Below, in pieces: positions 1 through 8,730 of a DNA stretch of 64,000 nucleotides. The stretch lies in contig NZ_CP132542.1 in the NCBI RefSeq assembly GCF_030845175.1, forward strand, positions 1,534,607 to 1,598,606, in the 5' to 3' direction. How positions within the stretch are numbered: the stretch's first letter is position 1; each line of letters starts with the position of its first letter. The position numbers were made by a program, and so were the translations under genes. This stretch comes from Coralliovum pocilloporae (GTDB lineage: Bacteria; Pseudomonadota; Alphaproteobacteria; Rhizobiales; Cohaesibacteraceae). Below the pieces are notes generated by a model. The model was not told where the DNA came from. It saw nothing but the letters and a program-made list of their open reading frames with translations, and ran no database searches.

Positions 1-148
1 AGCCGACTAAATAGTAATATCATTCATTCAATGAATTTAAAACATGAATAAAATCACTATTTACAGAGGTATATCCCTAATTCATCATTCTTTCAGGTTA
101 TCATTATGCAGTCTCAGTTTCTGCGATCTTCAGGAGGTCAACGGCTAC

Positions 149-1117
149 ATGGCTATTTCATCTATTGGCTTTATCGGGCTCGGCAATGTTGGCGGCAAGC
201 TGGCCGGGTCGTTGATCCGCAACGGTTTCAATGTGACGGTTCGGGATCTGGACAGAGATGTGGCGCAGCCATTCCTTGATAGAGGTGCGCAGTGGGGTGA
301 AAGTCCCAAAGCCATGATGGAAACCTGTGACATGGTAATCACCTGTCTGCCTTCCCCTGCTGCGAGTGCTGCGGTTATGGAAGCTGAGGATGGTATTCTG
401 GCCGGGATGTCCTCTGGCAAGATCTGGGCGGAGATGAGCACCACGGATGAGCATGAGGTCAAACGACTTGGTGCGCTGGTGCGCGAGCGGGGCGGTGAGC
501 CGATTGACTGCCCGGTTTCGGGCGGTTGCCACAGGGCGGCAACCGGCAACATCTCGATTTTTGCAGGATGTGACCGGGCGACGTTTGAGACAGCATTGCC
601 GGTGATCAAGGCCATGGGACGCCGCATTCTTCATACGGGGAATCTGGGTTCCGCTTCGATCCTGAAGGTGGTTACAAACTATCTGGCCACGGCCAATCTC
701 GTCACCCTGTGTGAAGCGCTTGTCACTTCGAAGGCGGCAGGTATGGATCTGAACACGGCCTTTGAAGCCATCAGAATTTCCTCCGGAAATTCCTTTGTTC
801 ACGAGACGGAAAGTCAGGTCATTCTCAACGGCAGCCGCGATATCAATTTCACCATGGACCTGGTGGTGAAGGATATTTCCCTGTTCCAGGAAGTTGCGGA
901 CCGGTGTGACGTGCCGCTTGAAATTTCCCCCATGCTGAAAGCGATTTTCCTCGATGGTCAGGAGCGTTATGGCCCGAGAGAACTGTCTCCCAACATCATC
1001 AAACGGCTGGAAGAAACAACAGGCCTTGATATCCGGGCTTCGGGCTTTCCAACAGAAATGGTGGATGATGAGCCGGAAGAGCCGGGATATGAGGTGATCC
1101 CGACCGGAAAGGGCTAG
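149..1117 (+). CDS. 3-hydroxyisobutyrate dehydrogenase family NAD(P)-dependent oxidoreductase
   Basis: A 322-aa cytosolic beta-hydroxyacid dehydrogenase. The N-terminal Rossmann fold carries GFIGLGNVGG (G10-x-G12-xx-G15). The family substrate-binding signature DCPVSGG is at 120-126, and the presumed catalytic lysine is K173 in the GSASILKVVTN helix. The family oxidises 3-hydroxyisobutyrate, tartronate semialdehyde or related beta-hydroxyacids; the substrate here cannot be fixed from sequence. An upstream in-frame ATG at 44 exists, but the ATG at 149 is preceded by AGGAGG at 132-137 and puts the Rossmann glycines at the normal distance from the N-terminus, so I use 149. The acidic C-terminal tail (DDEPEEPG) is not typical of the core family. 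It converges on the Ada-like gene 16 bp downstream. Confidence 0.9.
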   Translation: MAISSIGFIGLGNVGGKLAGSLIRNGFNVTVRDLDRDVAQPFLDRGAQWGESPKAMMETCDMVITCLPSPAASAAVMEAEDGILAGMSSGKIWAEMSTTDEHEVKRLGALVRERGGEPIDCPVSGGCHRAATGNISIFAGCDRATFETALPVIKAMGRRILHTGNLGSASILKVVTNYLATANLVTLCEALVTSKAAGMDLNTAFEAIRISSGNSFVHETESQVILNGSRDINFTMDLVVKDISLFQEVADRCDVPLEISPMLKAIFLDGQERYGPRELSPNIIKRLEETTGLDIRASGFPTEMVDDEPEEPGYEVIPTGKG

Positions 1118-1133
1118 GCCCTGATCCTAGACA

Positions 1134-2024
1134 CTAACCCTGATGCGTTTCCAGAAAGGCTGTTTCCCAGCCGATGAGGGCTCGCTTGCGGGTGATTCCC
1201 CAGTGATAACCGCAGAACCCGCCGGATTTCCCAACAACCCGGTGGCAGGGAACGACGAAGGAGATCGGATTTTTGCCAACGGCCGTGCCAACGGCCCGGG
1301 ATGCTTTCGGATTGCCCAGATGCTCAGCAATGCGGGAATAGGTGGTGGCCCGTCCTACCGGAATTTTCAAGAGTGTCTCCCAGACCCGGATTTCAAAATC
1401 CGTCCCGATCAGTGTGATGCGCACCGGATTGTCGGGAGTCCATTGTTCGGCATTGAAGATCTGTGCTGCGTAAGGTGCCGTCGCCGCTGAGTCCTCCAGA
1501 TAGTCTGCCCTTGGCCAGCGCGCCCGCATATCGTCCAGGGCTTTGGCTTCCTCGCCCTCATCGGCAAAGGCCAGTCCGGCGAGGCCATGATCTGTTGCCA
1601 TCAGAAGAACGAGTCCGAACGGGCAGGGATGAAATCCGTAGCGAATCACGACACCTGCGCCCTTTGCCTTGTAAACACCGGGGGTCATTGCCTCATGCGT
1701 CACAAACAGGTCATGCAGACGGCTGGGGCCTGAGAGGCCGACTTCGAAAGAGGTCTCCATGATGGAGGCTGAATCTTCCAGAAGTTTACGGGCATGATCC
1801 ATGGTGATGGACTGCAGGAAGGCCTTGGGCGTGATCCCGGCCCAGCGGGTAAACAGCTTCTGCAGGTGCCCGGCACTCAGGCCAACATGGGTTCCGATCT
1901 CATCCAGAGAGGGCTGGTCGTGCCAGTTCTCACTGAGATATTCGATAGTTCGCCGGACCGTATCATAATCCCGCAAAGCGCCTGATTCTGTGCCAAGGTC
2001 TGAATCGAGAACCGGAATAGCCAT
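1134..2024 (-). CDS. Ada-like protein: AraC-type HTH fused to O6-methylguanine-DNA methyltransferase
   Basis: A 296-aa protein with two regions. Residues about 20-120 form an AraC-type helix-turn-helix domain (LSAGHLQKLFTRWAGITPKA). Residues about 125-290 form the alkyl-DNA transferase domain with the active-site motif PCHRVVG (acceptor Cys260) and the following GYHWGITRKRALIGWE. The family irreversibly moves alkyl groups from O6-alkylguanine to this cysteine. The N-terminal zinc domain (AdaA) with the methylphosphotriester-accepting cysteine of E. coli Ada is absent, so how DNA damage would activate its HTH is open. An inverted repeat containing the ribosome-binding site lies directly before the start (see 2030-2057). 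Confidence 0.9.
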   Translation of the reverse strand: MAIPVLDSDLGTESGALRDYDTVRRTIEYLSENWHDQPSLDEIGTHVGLSAGHLQKLFTRWAGITPKAFLQSITMDHARKLLEDSASIMETSFEVGLSGPSRLHDLFVTHEAMTPGVYKAKGAGVVIRYGFHPCPFGLVLLMATDHGLAGLAFADEGEEAKALDDMRARWPRADYLEDSAATAPYAAQIFNAEQWTPDNPVRITLIGTDFEIRVWETLLKIPVGRATTYSRIAEHLGNPKASRAVGTAVGKNPISFVVPCHRVVGKSGGFCGYHWGITRKRALIGWETAFLETHQG

Positions 2025-2029
2025 GGATC

Positions 2030-2057
2030 GTGTCTCCCGCAGTCAAGTTGGAGACAC
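2030..2057 (-). promoter_or_regulatory. 8-bp perfect dyad overlapping the Shine-Dalgarno of the Ada-like gene
   Basis: GTGTCTCC (2030-2037) and GGAGACAC (2050-2057) are perfect inverted repeats separated by 12 nt. On the minus strand the proximal arm reads GGGAGACAC followed by GATCC and the ATG, so the likely ribosome-binding site GGGAG lies inside the arm. It may be a protein operator or an RNA hairpin that masks the ribosome-binding site. It does not resemble the E. coli Ada box. Confidence 0.5.
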
Positions 2058-2110
2058 ATTAGCGATTTGGCCCTCCGCTTCCCACCCGAAAACGGTGACA
2101 GATGCCCTGT

Positions 2111-2617
2111 TCAAGCGCGACCGGTACGGGCGTCGGAGAGCGCAATGGCAAAGGCCTTGCTGAATGTCTCCCGATCTGCGGGGTTGAGAAAGGAACCGAG
2201 CTCCAGTTCCCTGCCATGGGATGTCAGAGTCAGACGGGTGACGCCCTCATCAGGCAGGCATTCCACATGAAGGCGCGCCCAGTAGGGATTAAAGGTGAAG
2301 ACCTGTTCCTGGCCATTGGGTGACACACGCCGGATCACCAGCTCGGACCGGCTGACATGGACTTCTTCAAAGGCGCGCCCTGACCGGTAATTGAGACGAA
2401 AAGCGATATAGATCGCCAGAACGTCAAGGCCGAGAAATCCGGCAACGGGCCAGGCACCGACGGCCCAGAAGACGACGCCCGAAACAAAGGAAATCAGAGT
2501 AATCAATCCCATGACGATGAGAAAACCACTGCGCCCCAGAGATCTGTAGGGCGTCAGCAGAACCGAGAAAAAGGGCTGATCCGTCTGTGGATCTGTTTTT
2601 GCATTGCCTTCCGTCAT
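2111..2617 (-). CDS. DUF2244 family membrane protein
   Basis: A 168-aa protein that fits DUF2244, a family of unknown function common in alphaproteobacteria. It begins with the conserved PYRSLGRSGF, followed by two hydrophobic segments at about 35-55 and 58-78 and the typical FRLNYRSGRAFEEVHV stretch. The C-terminal half is soluble, with an FNPYWARL motif. It is divergent from nth with only 15 bp between starts, an arrangement seen in related genomes where DUF2244 and endonuclease III are neighbours. No catalytic residues are recognised and no function is inferred. Confidence 0.8.
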   Translation of the reverse strand: MTEGNAKTDPQTDQPFFSVLLTPYRSLGRSGFLIVMGLITLISFVSGVVFWAVGAWPVAGFLGLDVLAIYIAFRLNYRSGRAFEEVHVSRSELVIRRVSPNGQEQVFTFNPYWARLHVECLPDEGVTRLTLTSHGRELELGSFLNPADRETFSKAFAIALSDARTGRA

Positions 2618-2632
2618 GTGGCCTCAGTATAG

Positions 2633-3388
2633 ATGAACTTCGAAAAGTTCCAAAGAGCCCAGGACCGTTTCATGTCTGCAAGCAAACCACGAAAGCGCAG
2701 CCGTCTGTCTGTTGCAGACCGGCACGAGATGTTCGCCCGTTTTGAGCAGCAGATGCCGGAACCCAAGGGCGAGCTGGACTATGTCAATGAATTCACGCTT
2801 CTGGTCGCAGTGGTGCTTAGCGCCCAGGCAACGGATGTCGGCGTCAACAAGGCCACAAAAGACCTGTTCAAGATTGCCGATACGGCTGAGAAAATGCTGG
2901 CTCTGGGCGAAGACACGGTCCGGGACTACATCAAGACCATTGGCCTTTATCGGAACAAGGCCAAGAATGTCATTCTGCTCTCAGAACAGCTGATCAAGGA
3001 CCATGGTGGTCTCGTGCCGCAGACCCGGGAGGAGCTGGAAGCCTTGCCGGGGGTCGGACGCAAAACCGCCAATGTCGTGCTGAATATCGCATTTGGCCAG
3101 CCAACCATTGCGGTTGATACGCATTTGTTCCGGATTGCCAATCGCACAGGTCTTGCGCCCGGGAAAAATGTCCTTGATGTGGAACTGCTGCTGGAAAAGA
3201 CAGTCCCGAAGGAATTTCTGCTCCATTCCCATCACTGGCTTATTCTGCACGGTCGCTATATCTGCAAGGCACGCAAGCCTGAATGCACGAAGTGTATCAT
3301 CGCAGATATCTGTAAATCAGCCGAGAAAACCTGTGATGTGCCAGCGGAGATTGTCGAGATAAGGGACTGGCGTGAGATCCAGATCTAG
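2633..3388 (+). CDS. nth: endonuclease III
   Basis: A bifunctional DNA glycosylase/AP lyase for oxidised pyrimidines in base-excision repair. Using the ATG at 2633 the protein has 251 aa: the helix-hairpin-helix is LPGVGRKTANVVLN with catalytic Lys144, the catalytic Asp162 is in VDTHLFRIANR, and the [4Fe-4S] ligands are C211-x6-C218-x2-C221-x5-C227. The 39 nt to a second ATG at 2672 (MSASKPRK) could be leader, because AGGA stands at a workable distance from that ATG; the true start is undecided. Its TAG stop overlaps the TAG stop of the convergent glycosyltransferase gene in a shared CTAG (3385-3388). Confidence 0.95.
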   Translation: MNFEKFQRAQDRFMSASKPRKRSRLSVADRHEMFARFEQQMPEPKGELDYVNEFTLLVAVVLSAQATDVGVNKATKDLFKIADTAEKMLALGEDTVRDYIKTIGLYRNKAKNVILLSEQLIKDHGGLVPQTREELEALPGVGRKTANVVLNIAFGQPTIAVDTHLFRIANRTGLAPGKNVLDVELLLEKTVPKEFLLHSHHWLILHGRYICKARKPECTKCIIADICKSAEKTCDVPAEIVEIRDWREIQI

Positions 3389-5376
3389 AGCTCACTCAGA
3401 TCACCTTTCGGCAGGGGTAGAGAGCTATTCGGGGTAAAATCGACGAAACTGCCACCCAACTGCTGCAAACTCTCCTGAACACGCGCTAAGGCAAAACGAC
3501 CTGGCTCGTCCTCAGCCTGAAGGCCTGTTGACGTATCTTGACCCGCACCATTGAAGCTGCTGTCTTTGCCGTCGGAGCCATTGTCACAGCCAACCAGACC
3601 TATTTGCCGGTAGCCCAGGCGCAGGGCTATCGGAAGAGCAACGCTCAGGAGGCTTGTTCGTCCGTCATGTGTGAAACCGTCAATATCCAGGTTTGAAGTA
3701 CCCATAACGTCTATGAGCTCTTTCTGCGGCTTTTCAAAAAGCACGTAACGGATATCAAACTCGTCTGCCAGACCTGAGATTTCAAAATATTCCCGGAAAT
3801 AGAAACTGGTCCAGATCTGTGGGCGCCAGGCCCTCTTGCGAAGCGTGCTTATGTATTTTTTGGGCATTGTCGGCTGACGTGTGTGCCATCCTCCAAAAAA
3901 CGCATGAGAACCAAGAACCAGATGATCAGGTTTGATTGCGTCAAAATCCGGATGGTGGATGAACCAGTCAAAGGTGAAGGTTTCAAACTCTTTCAGCCTG
4001 CAAAGGTCCGTTTCATTGATGGATGGTCCATTGCCAATAAACAGGCAGGCTGGCTTGCCATCAATCGTACCGGGTTTTTCAACCCGGCGATCAAAGTAGC
4101 CAGGACGGGAAATTTCTGTCTGATAGTGCTGCTGACGAAGCCGCCCAAGTTTCTGGAGGTTCAGCATGCGCCATATACTTGGACGAACAGCGCCATCACC
4201 ACCCTGAGGAATCTGGCTTTCATCCATGAAGTCTTCATGGAACCAGGGTTTGTATCCTGCAAAATGGATCATCCGTATGAAACTGGTGTCACCGGCACGG
4301 TTCTGATCCAGAAACTTGATATTGCAATTGAAATTGATAGGAAGAAACTCAGCCTGACGCGCATAGATAAAGCGGTTCCAGGCTTTCTGATCTGCAAACC
4401 GATCCAGAAGCGGGCAAAAAGGCTTGTGATTTGTCCGGACCAGATCCTTGAGTTCGTCAAAGTCCGTTTTGTCCATATACCGGCGCGGGATTGAAAGAAT
4501 TCCGCTGTTGATAATGGGCTGTCCAGTACCAGGAGAAACAGCTGCCCAGGGACGTGCGCCATAGTCCTGGCAGGCAAAAATCGTGTCGTCCTCAACAGTT
4601 GCAGGCTTCTCTTCAGCACCCAGGGGCAGATCTTCGCCGGTCCAGAAATGGCTGATATCGTCGATAATGGCTGTATCTGAATCGAGCACCACCACGCGTT
4701 CATAGTCGGTCAGGCCTAATGCCATAACACTCATATAGCCAAAGATGCCGATACGTTTCCTGTTCTGGCTGTCCCGGGCAATACTGCCGAGCCAGCTCAT
4801 ATCCGGTTCCCTGAAATGGACATTTGGATAGATATGACGGGCTCTGCGCATGGAAAAGTTACTGATACTGCCGTCATGGAAAACGATCACATCAGATTCA
4901 AAATCCGGGTAGACATCGAGAAAGGAAGCCAGAAGAACTTCAAGTCCCGGCAGAAAAAGATCGTTGGCTATGGTGACAAAGGCAACTGAGCGCGGAGGGG
5001 TACGCCGTTGCGGAAACACTTTGGTATATACCGGTGATTTTACGCCATGCTCCATTTCACGCACCGAGATAGATGCGATTTCAAGCTTCTCCCGGTCACC
5101 CTCAAGATCCTCATATTGCTGGCGCGCAGTCTCTACATCTGAGAAGTAGTTGGCTTTCTTTCCCCCCTGGGAATCAGCAATCAGCAAGGCCCGTTTTGCA
5201 GCATTCGCAGCGTCCATACGCTGGTTCCGGGCTTTGTCCCGCTGCTTGCGCAGGAGAGCATTTTTCTCTTTCAGATGCCTGGTTTCATGGGGGGTTATAA
5301 CGGCGGCAACAGGCTTGATCAGCGCATAATAGGCAAGTTTCCTGAGCATCTTCATGGATAGATTCTCTTTGTCCAT
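3385..5376 (-). CDS. two-domain protein: GT8-type glycosyltransferase plus DUF115-like domain
   Basis: A 663-aa protein. Residues about 30-100 are charged and predicted helical or coiled-coil. Residues about 128-385 resemble family GT8 (retaining, nucleotide-sugar-dependent): the DxD motif LDSDTAI at 231-237, an IINSG motif near 288-292, and the family hallmark HFAGYKPW near 371-378. Residues about 440-650 begin with ACLFIGNGPS and later contain an S-L-L-S-V-A helix followed by GYRQIGLVGCDNG, the layout of DUF115/MAF-type domains linked to surface-glycan or flagellin glycosylation. No signal peptide is obvious, so it is probably cytosolic. Neither neighbour (nth, EI24 protein) belongs to a glycan cluster. 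A later start at MKMLRKL (5355) is possible. Donor and acceptor are unknown. Confidence 0.75.
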   Translation of the reverse strand: MDKENLSMKMLRKLAYYALIKPVAAVITPHETRHLKEKNALLRKQRDKARNQRMDAANAAKRALLIADSQGGKKANYFSDVETARQQYEDLEGDREKLEIASISVREMEHGVKSPVYTKVFPQRRTPPRSVAFVTIANDLFLPGLEVLLASFLDVYPDFESDVIVFHDGSISNFSMRRARHIYPNVHFREPDMSWLGSIARDSQNRKRIGIFGYMSVMALGLTDYERVVVLDSDTAIIDDISHFWTGEDLPLGAEEKPATVEDDTIFACQDYGARPWAAVSPGTGQPIINSGILSIPRRYMDKTDFDELKDLVRTNHKPFCPLLDRFADQKAWNRFIYARQAEFLPINFNCNIKFLDQNRAGDTSFIRMIHFAGYKPWFHEDFMDESQIPQGGDGAVRPSIWRMLNLQKLGRLRQQHYQTEISRPGYFDRRVEKPGTIDGKPACLFIGNGPSINETDLCRLKEFETFTFDWFIHHPDFDAIKPDHLVLGSHAFFGGWHTRQPTMPKKYISTLRKRAWRPQIWTSFYFREYFEISGLADEFDIRYVLFEKPQKELIDVMGTSNLDIDGFTHDGRTSLLSVALPIALRLGYRQIGLVGCDNGSDGKDSSFNGAGQDTSTGLQAEDEPGRFALARVQESLQQLGGSFVDFTPNSSLPLPKGDLSEL

Positions 5377-5573
5377 AGAAACGGCAAATGGAAATCAGTT
5401 TGCTGGATTCCGCGAGAACGCCTGATGCGAAACGCTTCAATATGGTTCGTCTTGAGGAGCGCCATTCTCTTCTCAGTCTCGAAAAGAAAACCACTTATTG
5501 CATGCCTGATAACAGGTGTCACGGGCGCTGGCATGGCTGATCAGCAATAACCGGATAATGAGTATGTGTCTGG
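5377..5573. other. intergenic region between EI24-type gene and glycosyltransferase gene
   Basis: About 200 bp containing the promoter and leader of the minus-strand glycosyltransferase gene and the 3' end of the upstream minus-strand gene. Short ORFs on the minus strand have no ribosome-binding site or recognisable product. I see no clear terminator hairpin. Confidence 0.5.
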
Positions 5574-6278
5574 TCAGGCTCTCTTGTCTCTTGCTCTGCG
5601 GTCAATCCGCTTGTGCATATGCACCATAAAGGCGGTGGCGAAGAGCGGGGTCAGCAGGTTGACGATAGGAATTGCAACGAAACCGGCAATGATGACACCT
5701 GCGAAGAAGACGCGTGCACCATTGTCCTGCCGCATCGCCTTGGCTTCTTCGACGGAATGAAACCGCATGGCAGCCAGCTCGAAATATTCCCGCCCGAGCA
5801 GATAGCCGTTCGCGATGAAGAAAGCGATGAAGTTGATGCCGGGCAAAAGGGTCAACAGGAGAACGAACAGGTTCACCGCAATCACCATAAGGGTGAATTT
5901 GGCGGTCAGGGCGAGAGACTTCGCCAAGGGCAGTTCGCGTCCAGGTGCGTCATGCGGATAGCGGGTCTGTTCGACAGTCTGGGCGATCTCGTCGAGAAAA
6001 AAGCCAGCAATCGCTGACGTAATGGGTGGCACGAGAAAAACGAGCCCCAGAAAAACACCAATTCCTGCCAGAATGGCGATGGTCGTATCAAGCCATGGAT
6101 AGGGGACCACAAGAAAGGCTTCGAGCAGACCTTGCGCTCCAATCCAGATCACGACGAGAAGGGCTGCGGTCAAACCGAGGGATTTGAACAGGACCGATCG
6201 GAAGGGTGGCGTAAAGAGGTCGCTCAAGGCAAGCAGCGCGGCGGAAATCATAAGGTCTGATCCTGTCAGATGAGCCAT
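5574..6278 (-). CDS. EI24/CysZ-like integral membrane protein
   Basis: A 234-aa protein with about four strongly hydrophobic regions (around 30-50, 65-90, 125-165 and 190-220) and the family sequence PWLDTTIAILAGIG, followed by VPPITSAIAGFFLDEIA. The EI24 domain family includes the sulphate permease CysZ, so sulphate uptake is a family-based suggestion only; no cysteine-biosynthesis operon surrounds it, although cysK lies 1.3 kb away. The extreme C-terminus is basic (HKRIDRRARDKRA), which suggests a cytoplasmic end. It is divergent from the adenosine kinase gene. Confidence 0.8.
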   Translation of the reverse strand: MAHLTGSDLMISAALLALSDLFTPPFRSVLFKSLGLTAALLVVIWIGAQGLLEAFLVVPYPWLDTTIAILAGIGVFLGLVFLVPPITSAIAGFFLDEIAQTVEQTRYPHDAPGRELPLAKSLALTAKFTLMVIAVNLFVLLLTLLPGINFIAFFIANGYLLGREYFELAAMRFHSVEEAKAMRQDNGARVFFAGVIIAGFVAIPIVNLLTPLFATAFMVHMHKRIDRRARDKRA

Positions 6279-6322
6279 TCAAAGAAACGGATATAAGCAG
6301 TGGCCGGAGATTGCACAAGCGC

Positions 6323-6350
6323 TTGCGTTGAGACCGCCGCTGACTATACT
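6323..6350 (+). promoter_or_regulatory. possible promoter of the adenosine kinase gene
   Basis: TTGCGT (6323-6328) and TATACT (6345-6350) are separated by 16 nt. They lie about 60 nt before the kinase start, in the divergent intergenic region. The -10 element is good and the -35 is weak. Confidence 0.35.
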
Positions 6351-6409
6351 CCGCGCGTCCCGCAAGAGGGGCTGAACCAACGCGTCATCATCCTGCCAGG
6401 AGCACCTTT

Positions 6410-7411
6410 ATGACTGACACGAAATTTGATGTTCTTGGCATCGGAAATGCCATTGTCGATATTATCGCTCGTGAGAACGATGATTTTCTCGCCAGTCATG
6501 ACATGGTCAAGGGCTCCATGATGCTGATCGATGAGGCGCAGGCCGATTCAATCTATAATGACATGGGCCCTGCAACGGAAATTTCTGGCGGTAGCGCAGG
6601 CAACACAATTGCCGGTGTGGCGTCCTTCGGCGGTCGGGCAGCCTATTTCGGCAAGGTTGCGGATGATGAGCTGGGCCGGATTTTCCGGCATGATATCCGG
6701 GCCATCGGCGTTCATTTCGAAACAGCACCACTGACGGAGGGCCTGGGCACGGCGCGCAGCATGATTCTGGTCACGCCGGACGGAGAGCGGACCATGAACA
6801 CCTTCCTTGGAGCCTGCGGTGCGCTGGGGCCGGATGATATTGATGCGGAAATCGTCGGGGCTTCTGCCATCACCTATATGGAAGGCTATCTCTGGGACCC
6901 GGAAGAAGCCAAGAAGGCGTTTCTCAAGGCAGCGGACATTGCACACGCCCGAGGTCGGAAAACCGCGCTGACCCTGTCTGATTCCTTCTGTGTCGACCGG
7001 TATCGCGATGAGTTCATCGGCCTCCTGCGTGATAATCACATTGATTATCTCTTCGCCAATGAGGCCGAGTTGAAATCGCTCTACCAGACATCGGATTTCC
7101 AGTCCGCCGTTGATGCTATCCGCAAGGATTGTGCCTTGGCGGCTGTAACCATCGGTGAAAAAGGTGCGCTGGCAATTGCAGGAGATGCTGTTTACGAGAG
7201 CTCAGCATTCCCGGTTGAGGAAATTGTTGATCTGACCGGAGCTGGTGATCTGTTTGCCGCTGGTTTCATGACGGCTCTGACCCGTGACAAATCCCTTGAT
7301 GATGCTCTGGAACTGGGATGTCTGGCAGCCTCAGAGGTTATTTCTCATCTGGGTGCCCGACCAAACACGTCTCTGAAAGAGCTGGCCGGGCAAAAAGGCA
7401 TCGAGCTTTAA
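6410..7411 (+). CDS. PfkB-family sugar/adenosine kinase
   Basis: A 333-aa ribokinase-fold enzyme, most like the alphaproteobacterial proteins annotated as adenosine kinase (ATP-dependent phosphorylation of adenosine to AMP in purine salvage). Signatures: GIGNAIVDI near the N-terminus, the substrate loop SGGSAGNTIAGVASFGG (about 60-76), and the PfkB signature 2 DLTGAGDLFAAGF with catalytic Asp280. The start is supported by CCAGGAGC 7-12 nt upstream of the ATG. The substrate is inferred from family resemblance; other PfkB substrates remain possible. A repeated hairpin element starts 8 bp after the stop. Confidence 0.85.
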   Translation: MTDTKFDVLGIGNAIVDIIARENDDFLASHDMVKGSMMLIDEAQADSIYNDMGPATEISGGSAGNTIAGVASFGGRAAYFGKVADDELGRIFRHDIRAIGVHFETAPLTEGLGTARSMILVTPDGERTMNTFLGACGALGPDDIDAEIVGASAITYMEGYLWDPEEAKKAFLKAADIAHARGRKTALTLSDSFCVDRYRDEFIGLLRDNHIDYLFANEAELKSLYQTSDFQSAVDAIRKDCALAAVTIGEKGALAIAGDAVYESSAFPVEEIVDLTGAGDLFAAGFMTALTRDKSLDDALELGCLAASEVISHLGARPNTSLKELAGQKGIEL

Positions 7412-7418
7412 TCAGAAA

Positions 7419-7524
7419 CTATAGCGTGCTTCCGAAAAGTTGACAGACTTTTCGGATAAAAGCTCGCGTAAAAATAATATGTTAAAGCACCTTCGCCGGT
7501 TCAGCATTAAGGTTTGGTGCTTTA
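7419..7524 (+). repeat. 106-bp dispersed double-hairpin element, copy 1
   Basis: It aligns without gaps to 61910-62015 (82 of 106 bases identical; only 4 differences in the first 50). Hairpin 1: TCCGAAAAGT (7431-7440), loop TGACAG, ACTTTTCGGA (7447-7456), 10 bp perfect. Hairpin 2: TAAAGCACC (7483-7491) with GGTGCTTTA (7516-7524), 9 bp perfect. The element sits between the convergent adenosine kinase and cysK genes, next to a further hairpin. It resembles the small palindromic intergenic elements of rhizobia in general style. Confidence 0.85.
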
Positions 7525-7551
7525 GATGGGCGCATGTATTGTGCGCCCATC
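7525..7551. terminator. perfect 10-bp hairpin between convergent genes
   Basis: GATGGGCGCA (7525-7534), a 7-nt loop, then TGCGCCCATC (7542-7551). It abuts the repeat element and lies 12 bp from the cysK stop. There is no T-tract on either side, so it would act as a stabiliser or weak bidirectional terminator. Confidence 0.5.
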
Positions 7552-7562
7552 TGTTCCTGACC

Positions 7563-8534
<972 letters not shown>

Positions 8535-8730
8535 AATAGACCCTCACGCAGTCTCTGAACGGTTCATACAGAGGTAAGCCAAAAGCTTTCGGAAAACCAG
8601 CCCTTGAATATGTAAGGTTTTGCCCGGTATTAAAAAATAATCCTACTGCATCTGTCTTTACGGAGGAAAATGCCCAATCAGCGTAGGTTTTTATAATTTT
8701 TCTAGAATAACGTTCTTCAGGCTAGCCTGT
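8535..8730. other. A+T-rich intergenic region upstream of cysK, downstream of dut
   Basis: It holds the cysK promoter region for the minus strand and the dut 3' flank. A perfect 12-bp palindrome CAGGCTAGCCTG (8718-8729) abuts the dut stop codon, but no T-tract follows it on the minus strand. No ORF or RNA gene is recognised. Confidence 0.5.

Noticed and set aside
22-36. ATTCAT-TCA-ATGAAT inverted repeat at the left edge
   Set aside because: Only 6 bp in A+T-rich DNA at the window edge; too short to interpret.
5352-5534. Short minus-strand frames upstream of the glycosyltransferase gene
   Set aside because: No ribosome-binding site, overlap the start region of a larger gene, no recognisable sequence.
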